Origin: Amycolatopsis aidingensis
GTDB taxonomy: Bacteria > Actinomycetota > Actinomycetes > Mycobacteriales > Pseudonocardiaceae
NCBI RefSeq assembly: GCF_018885265.1
Contig: NZ_CP076538.1
Coordinates: 434,001-498,000 of the forward strand
Direction: 5' to 3'
DNA length: 64,000 bases
The notes under the pieces are model-generated. The model was not told the origin of the DNA. It did no database searches and was given only the letters and a program-made list of their open reading frames with translations. The position numbers and the translations under genes were made by a program. Below are positions 23,768 to 35,000 of the stretch, one piece after another (within the stretch, counting starts at the first letter, position 1; every line of letters begins with the position of its first letter).

Positions 23768-25720
23768 CTACTTCTCGAAGCGTGGCTTCGAAGCGGGACC
23801 GCCCAGGTAGCCGGTCCGTGCTGCGGTATCCGCAGTGCTGCGTGAGCCGATCTGCGGAGTAACGGACTCGAATGCGTACACCGTGCCGTCCGAGTCACGG
23901 TAGGTGAACGCGACGCTACCGCTGGCCCGGTCAATGGAAGCCGGATCGGTCGCCGAAGGATAGGAGGCACCCGTTCGGCTGTCCCGGAGCCGTTGCCAGT
24001 CGCGGTAGGCGTTGCTGCCCGGATTCAGCTGTTCGGTGACGTAGACGTAGCCGTCTGCGGCCCTGGCGGCCACCTGGACCAGCCCGTTCCCGGTGACGCT
24101 CGCCGCGGGCGTGCCGGTGGCGGTGAGCCCGGGGATCTCCGTCCAGGTGCCGGGGAAGCTGCCATCGGCCTCCTCCACCTGGAACTTGATCCGCCCTTCC
24201 TCGTCCTTGGCGAAGATGTGCAGCCTGTCGCCGTTGAGTGCTGTGGCCGCCCTGCCGGTGAACCGGTCTCCGTAGAGCACCTCCCAGCCGGTTCCCCAGT
24301 CGCCGTCGACATTCGAGATGGTCTGGTACCGGCCGTCCCGCTTCAGCAAGGTGAGCCGGTAGCTGTCCGGGTCGGACTGGGAGATCGTCGGCGCCACCGA
24401 AGCGAAGCTGCCGCAGCCGCCGTGCAGCCACCAGGGCATGAACTTCATGCCGTCCGCGTACTGGTCGGTCTCCCACAGGCAACCCTGCGGATCCACGACG
24501 AATGCCCGCAGCTGATCGTCGTGCCGGGGTACGTAGGCAACCGGGCTGGAGGTCCAGCCACCCATACTGACCGTCTCAGGCCAATTGTTCGCCCCGTCGG
24601 GGAAGGCTCCACCCCGTGTTACCCCGTCCTGTCCGAGTGCGGCCGCCATGATGCTTCCGTCCTGCCGGACGGCGGCGGTAGGGATGTCCGTGGACCGCTC
24701 ACCGGGAATGAGGTGAAAGTCGATGATGGTGATGTCGTCGGTGTTGCGCTGCTCGCCGTGGACGAACCTGCCGTAGCTGTCCACGTAGAAGTGGTGCAGT
24801 CGGCCGTCCTCCCCTTCCACGATCGCGTTCGGTGCGGTGTCCCGAAGTGGAACCGTCACGGGTTCCGGAAGTGGCTCGTTTAGGAGTTCGCAGGCATTCG
24901 ACGTGGCCGTCATGTGCCAGTCTGGTGGAATGCTGCCGACCGTCTTGGGGCCTTCGGCCCACTCGCCATCGCCGAGGTAGCGATACCAGAGCATGTCATG
25001 ACTGTCGCGGTCCACGGCGTAGATGACGTCTGCTCCGGCGGAGGTAATAGAACTGAATCGTTGCCAGCCGCCATTGCCGACCTTGTTGTCACGCTCAATC
25101 CACCGTTGGCTTTCGGCATGATATTGGTGACGGTACAGGTCGCCGTTGCTGGTGCGGGTGTACAGTACCCCGTTGCCGCCTGCGGTAATCATGTCGAACC
25201 GACCCCAATTGAAGGCCAGTGTTCTTTCTGACCATTCCTCGGAGTTCTCGTCGTAGCGGTACCAGCGTAGCGTGTTGTCGGATAGAATTACATAAAAGTC
25301 GCCGATCGAGTCGACGGTAATCTTGTTTCGGTAGCCTGGATCGGTCCATCCGGTTTTTATGGTGATTGAGACGCCGCCGTTATCCCACTTGTTCTGTAGT
25401 CGGCGGAACTTGTGTACTTCGCCTTCGGGTGTGATGGCATAGACGAGGCCGTCCGGACCGGCGACCGCGCCACCGTCCCAGCCGAAGCCGACACCTTTTC
25501 GTCCTGTCCATGAGCGTGCGCCGGTCTCCGGCTCCTTGTGGCGGTCTATGTCCAATCCGGTGTCCGGCTTTTGGTAGAAGATCGCAACATTGTCCTGGCA
25601 CTGGATGGACTCCTGGGCCACCGCAGCCGGGCCCGGTGCGGCCACAAGGGCAGCTGAAGTCACGGCCAGTAGTGGCACCGCGAGTAGTTTTCTGCCAAAT
25701 GGGCGTGACGTGAATCTCAT
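23768..25720 (-). CDS. Secreted beta-propeller (tachylectin/PLL-like) protein
   Basis: 650 residues from the ATG at 25720; GAGGAAA upstream supports this start over a GTG six codons earlier. A signal peptide of about 33 residues (ending AVAQE) is followed by a tachylectin-2-like region at about residues 45–270 with repeated W-x-R-Y type blades (LRWYRYDENSEEW, DMLWYRYLGDGEWAEG). A second propeller-like half (about 300–645) has repeated GxDGxLxxF or DxxGRL-type strands (EDGRLHHFYVDSYGRF, GDRLHIFAKDEEGRIKF). Such proteins bind sugars. It is divergent from the RHS toxin gene, with a shared 311-base upstream region. A role in binding target-cell glycans beside the toxin is conceivable but unproven. 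Confidence 0.75.
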   Translation of the reverse strand: MRFTSRPFGRKLLAVPLLAVTSAALVAAPGPAAVAQESIQCQDNVAIFYQKPDTGLDIDRHKEPETGARSWTGRKGVGFGWDGGAVAGPDGLVYAITPEGEVHKFRRLQNKWDNGGVSITIKTGWTDPGYRNKITVDSIGDFYVILSDNTLRWYRYDENSEEWSERTLAFNWGRFDMITAGGNGVLYTRTSNGDLYRHQYHAESQRWIERDNKVGNGGWQRFSSITSAGADVIYAVDRDSHDMLWYRYLGDGEWAEGPKTVGSIPPDWHMTATSNACELLNEPLPEPVTVPLRDTAPNAIVEGEDGRLHHFYVDSYGRFVHGEQRNTDDITIIDFHLIPGERSTDIPTAAVRQDGSIMAAALGQDGVTRGGAFPDGANNWPETVSMGGWTSSPVAYVPRHDDQLRAFVVDPQGCLWETDQYADGMKFMPWWLHGGCGSFASVAPTISQSDPDSYRLTLLKRDGRYQTISNVDGDWGTGWEVLYGDRFTGRAATALNGDRLHIFAKDEEGRIKFQVEEADGSFPGTWTEIPGLTATGTPAASVTGNGLVQVAARAADGYVYVTEQLNPGSNAYRDWQRLRDSRTGASYPSATDPASIDRASGSVAFTYRDSDGTVYAFESVTPQIGSRSTADTAARTGYLGGPASKPRFEK

Positions 25721-26031
25721 ATAGTGCGATTTCCTCACTGTGTCGGTCAGTTATGAGGAGGCGAGTGCGCCGTCCCCCATGCGCGGGCCGAACGGCTCAA
25801 GTGCACGGAGCGCCCGCTGATCGCTGGATCGAATATTGTTCTCGAGTGTTACATGATCGAGAAAATTTGCGCTGAACGGCCCAGGGCACTCGTACCGGTC
25901 GATGGGCTGATCAGTCGTATTTTCTTGTTTTCCGACGATGTGTCCGGCAGGATCTCAGGGGCGCGTTCACTGGGTAGACGCGCATATATCAGGGGTGGAT
26001 CAGGCCGACCTTCACGGAAGGTTCTTTTGTC
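25721..26031. other. 311-base divergent regulatory interval (lectin / RHS)
   Basis: No gene is seen. The central part is AT-richer than the surroundings and holds the inverted repeat at 25839–25863. A CTGATCAG palindrome lies near 25908–25915. The interval must contain promoters for both the lectin-like gene (leftward) and the RHS gene (rightward). No clear –35/–10 pair was assigned. Confidence 0.6.
25839..25863. promoter_or_regulatory. Inverted repeat between lectin-like and RHS genes
   Basis: TTCTCGA (25839–25845) and TCGAGAA (25857–25863) form a perfect 7-base inverted repeat with an 11-base AT-rich spacer. The geometry suits a dimeric regulator and could act on both divergent genes. Function inferred from position. 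Confidence 0.4.
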
Positions 26032-29000
26032 ATGTCTTCGTTACGGGGAACTCGCGCGCGCCGACCGCGACACACGCGAAACGTGGTGCTGCTGGGGCTG
26101 GTCTTCGCGCTGGTAGCGGGCCTGATCGGACCGGCGGTCCGGTACATCGGCCCGCGGCCGGACGCGGAGGAGCGCTTGGAGGCCGCCATCGAGCAGTCCC
26201 CGGACCAGGAATGGGGTTCCGCGGCCACTCCGCCTGCGGAGGAGGCGGAGAGCGAGCCCAACCGGGCCTCGCCGCGCTCACTGCAGTCGAAGTACCCCGA
26301 GATCAAGGGTGGGGGCACGGCCCAGCGCGGCAACGACGTCCGGGTCGAGCAGCGCCCGGAGTCGGTGCGCGGCTTCGACGAGGACACCAGTCGCGAGTTG
26401 CCCGCCCTGCGAACCGAGCATGAACGCACCTACCGCAACGAGGACGGCACCTACACCACCGAGTTCGGCAGGGAGGCCCTGAACTACCGGGACGAGGGCG
26501 GCGACTACCAGCCGATCGACCCGACCCTGACCCCGCTGCCGGGCGGGCGCGGCTGGCGGAACGGCGGCGACAACGTGCGGCTGGAGTTCGCCCGTTCGGC
26601 GGACGCGCCGACACTGGCCACCGCGCGACTGGACCAGCGGCACGAGTTCGGGTTCGCGCTCGCCGGGGCCTCGGGTGCCACCGGTGAGGTCGATGGCGCG
26701 ACGGTGACCTACCGCGGCGTGCGGCAGCACGCGGACCTACGTATCGACTCCCTTGCCGGAGGGTTCAAGGAGACCATCGTCCTCTCCTCCCCGGAGGCCC
26801 CGCACACCTGGACCTTCCCGTTACGCCTCAACGGACTGACACCGTCCGTTGCGGACAACACCGTGGTGCTGAAGGACTCGGACGGCAGGGAACGGGCCCG
26901 GATCCCGGCCGGGTTCATGACCGACGCCAAACGGGACCCGCAGACCGGGGACTTCACCACTTCACACGGCGTGACCTACCGGCTCGTCGAGCACGGCGGG
27001 CAGCCCGCGCTGCGGGTCGAGCTGGACTCGGCCTGGCTGCGGGACCCGGCCCGGCAGTACCCGGTGGAGGTGGATCCCAGCCTGGACACCTCCCAGGCGA
27101 ACCACAGCATGTACGTGCAGAACGGCAACCGGTTCGACGGTGGCACCCAGCTGAAGATCGGCACCACCGGCAGCCTGCGCACCGCGAGTTACCTGGCCTT
27201 CGACGGGATCCAGGACCGACTGCGCAATCACAAGATCTTCGGGGTTCAGCTCGGCCTGACCAACATGTGGTCCTGGTCCTGCCGGCCCCGGCCGGTGACC
27301 GTGCACGCCGTGACCTCCCCGTGGGGCAGCAGTGGTGGCTATCCCGGTCCCTCAGTCGGGCCGGCACTGGCGCGCGAGTCCTTCGCCCGTGGTTACATCG
27401 GCCTGCACCAGCATGCCTCGAGCTGTCCCACCGCCACCGAGGTCATCAACCTCGGTCATGGGGGCAGGGACCTGGTGCAACGCTGGGTGACCGGCGCCCA
27501 GCCGAACTACGGCCTCTCGGTGCGTGCCTCGGCGACCGACCGGTTCGGCTGGAAGAAGTTCGCCGGGCATCGCACGGCCAACCCGCCGCGGCTGTTCGTC
27601 ACGCACAGCGCCTACGACGCGCAGTATCGGGTGGATCGCGGCGTGCCGGAGCCGCCGGTCACCAGGACCCAGGGCGGCAAGGTCAAGATCACTGTGACCA
27701 ACCGTGGGGCGCACACCTGGACCAAGGGGGACTTCGCACTCGGCTACCGGGCGTTCACCGCCAAGGGCAGGCCGGTCGAATCGACCGAGGCCGCGTCCCT
27801 TCCGCATGACGTCCCACGCGGCGGCTCGGTCACCATGGAAGCGTTCATCAAGCCGTTGGATCCCGGCGACTACCTGCTGGACTTCAGCATGCTGCGGCGC
27901 GGAGGGCCGTGGTTCACCGACGAGCAGATCCCGCCGACCCGGCTGGTGATGACCGTCTTCGATGTGCCACCCATCGTGAAGGCCCAGTACCCGCCGAACG
28001 GTTACTCGGCGCCGACGCTCACCCCGCAGCTGTGGGTGGACGCGGTGGACGTGGACGCGCCGGTGGATACCGACCTGCAGTACCGCTTCGAGATCTGCAG
28101 CGACTACGAGAAGCAACCGGACGGCTCGCTGCGCGGAATCTCCTGTACGGACTCCGGCTACGTGGACAAGCGCACCTGGACCGTGCCAGAGGGCGCGCTG
28201 CGGTGGAGCGAGGACTACCAGTGGCGTGCGTTCGCCTACGACGGGAACTCGGAGAGCCAGAAGCTGCCACCGAGCCACATCCTCACCGCGGTGCCCCAGC
28301 CGGAGATCACCGCGCACCTCGCCAACGCGCCGTACAGCGGAGCCAAGAAGGACTTCGACCCGCAGACCGGGAACTATTTCTCCAGCGCCATCGACGCCTC
28401 GGTGTCCACCACCGGGCCCGAGCTGACCGTGGCGCGCACCTACAACAGCCTGGACCCGCGGAAGAAGCTGCTGTTCGGCGCGGGCTGGTCGACCCGCTAC
28501 GACATGCGAGTCTATCCGGACGAGGACGGCTCGGGCAATGTCGTGGTGACCTATCCGGACGGTCAGCAGGTCCGGTTCGGCCGCAACCATGACGGCACCT
28601 TCTCGGCACCACCGGGAAGGCAGGTGGACTTCCACGCCAAGCTTCCCGAGGAGGGCGGCGGCTGGGTCATGGTCGACAAGAAGTCGACCCGCTACGAGTT
28701 CCGCTACGACGGTGTGCTGATGACGGTGCGGGACAAGGCGGGCCACATGGTCGAACTCGCCTACAACCCGCTGGACAAGCTGCGCCGGGCGATCAGCAGG
28801 ACCAGTGACCGGGTGCTGTACTTCGACTGGTCCGGGGACCACATCTCCTCGGTCAAGACCGATCCGGTCAACGGCAAGCAGCTCACCTGGAACTACAGCT
28901 ACGAGGGCGACAAGCTCACCAAGGTCTGTGACCCGCTGGGCGGCTGTACCAACTACGAGTACACCAACGGTTCGCACTACCGCAGTTCGGTGCTCGACTC

Positions 29001-32000
29001 CAGACCCGCGTCCTACTGGCGGCTCGGCGAGGCCGAGGGCAGCACCGCGGACAGCCAGGTCGGCGTCAAGCTGGGTGAGGACGACGGGACGTACGAGAAC
29101 GTCACCCTCGGCAGGCCGGGAGCCCTCGCCGACTCAGCCGACACCGCTGTCGAGTTCGACGGCAGCTCCTCGGTGGTCACCGTGCCGGACGGCACCGTGC
29201 GCAAGAACCGCGACCTGTCCATCGAGCTCTGGTTCAAGACCACCGAGGGCGGCCCGCTGTTCGGATACCAGCGTGCGCCGATCGACGAGACCTCGACCGG
29301 CGCGGCGCCCGCCCTGTACGTCGGCAACGACGGCAAGCTGCGCGGGCAGTTCCCGCACGGCAAGGTCGAACCGATCACCTCGGCCGAGCCGGTGAACGAC
29401 GACCAGTGGCATCACGTGGTGCTCTCCGGATCGTTGGCCACCCAGACGATGTACCTGGACGGGCGGAAGGTCGGAACCGTCCAGGGCGAGATCGACCACA
29501 GCGGCCTGGTGCACAACCAGATCGGCGCGGCCTATACGGTGCCGCCCTCGGCGTGGCCGCAGTGGGGAAGCGAGCCGCGGCGGCACTTCTCCGGGTTGAT
29601 CGACGAGGTGGCCTTCTACGAGTATCCACTCGGTGCCACTGCGGCCCGCGCGCATTTCAAAGCCCGTACCAGCGCGGACTATCTCACCAAGATCACCCTC
29701 CCCAGTGGACGAGTCGCGGCCGAGATGTCCTATGACACCGAGGCCGACCGGTTGCGGGAGTACACCGATCGCAACGGTGGCCACTGGGAGCTCGGCAGGC
29801 CGCGGGTTACCGGTACCGAGAACAACCTGGTGCGCACCACCACGGTCACCGATCCCGGCGGACGGAAGCACGTCTACGACTACGACCCGATGCGCGGACG
29901 CATCCTCCGCTACATCGCGCCGCTCGGGCTGGGGCTGCGGCCGGAGGACCGGCGGGGCGAGGACGATCTACCCGCCCCACCGGAGATCCCCGGTTGTGAC
30001 GACCTGCCACCGCCCACCGACGACGGCGATCCACAGCACTGCGGCGGACCGAGCAACGGTGGCAGCGACTGGGTCGGCGGGCCGGTGCTCGGGCAGGGAG
30101 TGCGTACCTACGACTACGACGAGGAGGGTTTCCAGACCACCATCGGCGACGAGCTCGGCAACGAGGTCGTGCTGACCAACGACCAGCGGGGCAACGTGCT
30201 GTCCCGCACGACCTGCCGGGTGCGGCCGGACAACTGCCAGACCACCTACTACGAGTACTACGTCAACGCGAACGACGTCACCGACCCGCGTAACGACAAG
30301 CTGCTCGCGGTGCGGGACCCCCGGTCCAGCGGCCCAGATGACGACACGTACGCCACCAAGCACAGCTACACCGGCACCGGGGTAAGAGGCCTGCTGCGGA
30401 GCACCACCACCCCCGACGGGGCAGTGGTACGGCACACCTACACCACCCGAAACGACGCCGCGGTCGATGGCGGTAGCACTCCCGAAGGGCTGCTGGCCAC
30501 CACGACCGACGAGCGGGGCGGGGTCACCAGCTACCGGTACTACAGCAACGGTGACCTGGCCAGTGTGCAAAACCCGGCCGGGCTGCGCACCGCCTACACC
30601 TACGACGCGCTGGGCCGGAAGATCACCGAGACCCAGTACAGCGCGGCCTACCCGGACGGTCTCACCACGAAGTTCGAGTACGACGAGCTGTCCAGGCCCA
30701 CCTCGGTGACCGCGCCCCCGGTGACCGACGCGGTCACCGGGGAGACGCACACCGGGCAGACCGTGACCTCCTATGACGCGGACGGGAACGAGACCCGGGT
30801 CGAAACCCGCGACCTCACCGGCGGTGACCCGAGCCGCGTCACGATGCAAGGCTACGACGAGCACGGCCGGGTCAACGAGGTCACCGATGCCGAGGGCGGC
30901 AAGACGTTCTACGGCTACGACGGCTTCGGCAACCGCATCTGGAAGGTCGATCCGAACGGCAACAAGTACGAGTACGGCTACACCGCGCGCAACGCGATCG
31001 CCGAGGTGCGGCTGCGCGGCTGGCACGGCGAGCCGCTCGACCCGGGCGAAGGCGACGGCGGCGATGGTGCGGGCAATGCCGAGGCCGGGGAAAGCCTGGT
31101 GCTGGCGTCCTTCGGTTATGACCTCGCGGGCCGCAAGGTCAGGGAAACGGACGCGATGGGGCGGACGTTGCGCTACCACCACTACGAGGACGACAAGGTC
31201 CGGAAGGTGGTCGCGAAGAAGGTCAACGACCCGTTCGACCCGGAAGCCCCGATCAGGGACATCACGCTCAGCGAGTTCAGCTACGACGCGGCAGGTCACC
31301 TCACCCGGGAGACCAACGCCACCGGGCTGGTGACCGAGTACGAGTACGACAAGCTCGGCAGGCGGATCGCCCAGATCCAGGATCCGGGAGGCCTCGCACA
31401 CCGCAGCGAGCTGACCTACGCCCCCGGCGGGGACGTGACGAAGGTGGTGCACAGCGGGCAGAGCTCCAACAGCACGCGCCTGGATCGTGGGCGGGTCGAG
31501 GTCACCGAGTACGGCTACGACCAGGCGGGCCGGACCACGAGTAAGACCGTCCACAATGGCTCACAGAAGCTGGTCACCGCACACACCTACGACGAGCGTG
31601 GGCTGCGTACCTCCAGCACCGACCCGCGCGGCCACACCACCGACTTCGGGTACGACAGTGTGGGCCAGCTGACCACGGTCACCCAGCCGACCGTCGCGGT
31701 GGAGACCGGCGGGGGTGAGCCGGAACAGGTCCGGCCGCGGACGGTGACCGGCTACAACACCTTCGGCGAGGCGACCGCACAGCGGGACGAGAACGGTCAC
31801 GTCAGCGCGGTGGAATACGACCGGCTCGGCCGGGCGGTGGAAGTCTCCTCGCCGGAGTACCGCAAGCCCGGCGCGGACACCGCCGCGCAGGCCGTGACCC
31901 GCACGGAGTACGACGCCGCGGGCAACCCGATCAAGGTCACCGATCCGCGCGGGGCGGTGACCCGGTACCGGTACGACCAGCTCGGCCGGATGGTCGAGCG

Positions 32001-35000
32001 GACCGACCCAAGGGCCGACGCGGGCGAGGAGCCCGGCGGGGTGTGGCGCTACACCTACACGCACACCGGCGAGCCGCTCTCGGTGACCGACCCGACCGGC
32101 GCGCGCACCGAGGCGACCTATGACGATCTCGGTCGCCAGGTCACCGCGACGGAGCTGGAGCGCTGGCCGGAGGCCGCCGCGTACACCACGCGGATGCACT
32201 ACGACGATGCCGGGAACCTGACCAGCGTGGTGTCGCCGACCGGGGCGACCACCCGGCACGAGTACGACATCCTCGGCCAGCGAACCAAGAGCACCGATCC
32301 GGCCGGGGTGGTGACCCAGTACGGGTACGACCTCGCGGGCGAGCAGGTGCGGGTCTCCGACGAGCTCGGCCGGACCACCTACCGTTCCTTCGATCAGGCC
32401 GGGCGCAACACCGGGGTGTACCAGCTGGACGCGGCCGAGCGGGTGTTGCGCAAGACCTCGTTCGGGTACGACAAGGCCGGCAACCGGGTTTCGGTGACCG
32501 ATCCGTATGCCCGGGTCGCGGAGTTCGAGTACGACAGCCACAACCGGCTGGTGCGCCAGGAGGAGCTGGTCTCCGGCGCGGAGAAGATCGTCACCAGCTT
32601 CGGCTACGACCCGGCCGGGAACCCGACCCGCAGTACGGACGGTCGTGGCAATGACACCGTGCAGACCTACAACTCGCTGGGTCTGCCGGAGTCGGTGATC
32701 GAACCGGCCACCGAGGCCCATCCGGCCGCCGCGGACCGGACCTGGACCGTGGGTTACGACCTGGCGGGCAACCCGGTCACCGAGCAGGCGCCCGGCGGCG
32801 TCACCAGGCAGCGCAGCTATGACGCCCTCGGCAGGCTGGTCCAGGAGACCGGTACCGGTGCGCAGGAGCCCACCGCCGAGCGGACCCAGCGGTTCGACGC
32901 GGCGGGGCGACTGCTCGCGGTGAGTGCCCCCGGTGGGGAGAAGACCTTCGACTACAACGACCGCGGCGCGCTGCTGACCAGCGAGGGGCCGGTGTCGGGC
33001 AAGACGGAGTACAGCTACGACGCCGCAGGCAGGCTGACCCAGCGGGTCGACGCGGCCGGGACCTCGGTGTTCACCTACAACCAGGGGCGGCTGGCCGGTG
33101 CCACCGACGGGATCACCGGTGTCACGCAAGGCTATTCGTATGACGACGCCGGTGCGCTGGCGGCCGTGGACTACGGCGGTGGCCGGGTCCGGGAGTACGG
33201 CTACGACGCCTTCGGCAGGCGGATCTCGGACACCCTGCGGGGTTCCGGCGGTTCGGTGCTGGCTTCGATCGAGTACGGCTACGACCTGAACGACCGGATC
33301 ACCTCGAAGAAGACAGCCGGAACGGCCGGGGCCGCGGAGAACACCTACGGCTACGACCACGCGGGCCGGATGACCTCGTGGACCCGCGACGGAACCACCA
33401 CGGGCTACGAGTGGGACGCCTCCGGCAACCGGATCAGTGCCGGGGACCGGACGGCCACCTTCGACGAGCGCAACCGGCAGCTCACCGACGGCGACACGAC
33501 TCTCACCTGGACCGCCCGCGGCACGCTCGCGTCGCGGGGTGAGGTCGAGTACGGGTTCGACGCCTTCGACCGCGCGGTGCGCCGGGGCCAGGTCAGCTAC
33601 AAGTATGACGGCCTGGACCGGATGTCGGCGCGCAACGGTCAGTCCTTCGGTTACGACGGCACGAGCCTGAACCTGGTCTCGACCGGCACGTCGGTCTTCG
33701 CTCGTGGCGCGGACGGTGGCTTGCTGGCACAATCGGCGGGCGGTTCCGGGCAACTGGCCATCACCGACCAGCACCAGGACGTGGTGGCGGGCCTCGATCC
33801 CGCGAGTGACGAACTGGCAGGCTCGGCTGCCTACGGCCCGTTCGGCCGACCGCTGGCCGCGGAGAGTGTTTCGTCCGCGCTGGGTTACCAGTCGGACTAT
33901 ACCGACCCGGCCTCCGGCGAGGTGGACATGGGCGCCCGCTGGTACACGCCGGGCACGGGCACGTTCACCGCGCGGGACAGCATCGACCTGCCCAACACCC
34001 CGTCGAACGCGGCCAACCGATATGGCTACGCCCTCGGCTCGCCCACCAACCACACCGACCCGGACGGCCATCTACCGGATAACTGGTGTCTGTGCCCACC
34101 ATCCAGAGGATGGCCCAGCTGGGTTTCCAACTTGTTCGAGCGAGCATTTGGTGATGGCTCGAACAGTGCCGGTCAAAACTCTGGTGCGGGAAATGGGCGA
34201 GGAAACAGCCGTGGACCAGGTCCGGGTTCGGGGTCAGGTAATAGCGGTGGCCGTCCCAGTGCAGGAAGCGGTGGTGCGCCGTCTCCTCCGCCGCCTCCGC
34301 CAGGAATCAAAGCTCGCAAGTACGCCCGATACGCGGCCCAGAACACGCCGATTCCGATCCCCCAGACCGCCAATAGTCATCACTATGGCGATTCCTCGCG
34401 CCCTCCGGTATCGTCCAATCCCAGCGTTCCTGCCCGCCGCGTAGCAGGTAAAGATATTGTTGACCAGAACCCGCAGATCCAGAAGCTTATACAGTCAGCT
34501 ACTGGCAATGATCCGGTAGTTAAAACTGTGGAGCGTCGAGTTGGTTCTGAATTGAAAAATGCAAGCTTTGGATGTGTCCCAGTCACCGGCGACATTTACC
34601 AATGTCCGCAGCCCACGTTGGTTCAACAGCAGGAGCCGACTGGGTCCATTCATGATGTGCTAGATGTGGCGGGTTTTCATCCGGTCTATGGTGCTGCTGC
34701 TGACATTGGAAGCTCTGTTCTGTACATGTTTGAGGGAGACTTCTGGTCGGCATTAGGTTCTGCTGGTGCTGCACTTCCCTTGCTGGGAGACTTGGCGGCC
34801 GGTGGTAAGCTCGCGAAGCGTCTCGCTAACACCGGGGCTGACGCCAACGTTTTGGCTGGAAAATTCGAAGGCGATAAACTCAAAGAGTTTAGACGTCAAC
34901 TGAAGCAGTATGGCAAGGCTGGAGTCCGTGAGATTGACGGTGGAAAGATCCGGTTTTATGGGCGAGTTACGCCGGCGAAGACTTCGGGAAAGATGATTGG

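Noticed and set aside
30000..30060. Possible frameshift or domain break in the RHS shell at a Pro/Asp-rich linker
   Set aside because: The frame stays open and YD repeats resume on both sides; it looks like a natural loop.
31561..34071. 836-codon minus-strand open frame inside the RHS gene
   Set aside because: It is a shadow of the YD repeats; no domain is recognisable and it has no ribosome-binding site.
28380..34080. Regularly spaced repeats suggestive of a CRISPR-like or satellite array
   Set aside because: The repeats are degenerate YD coding repeats in a continuous reading frame, with no identical units or spacers.
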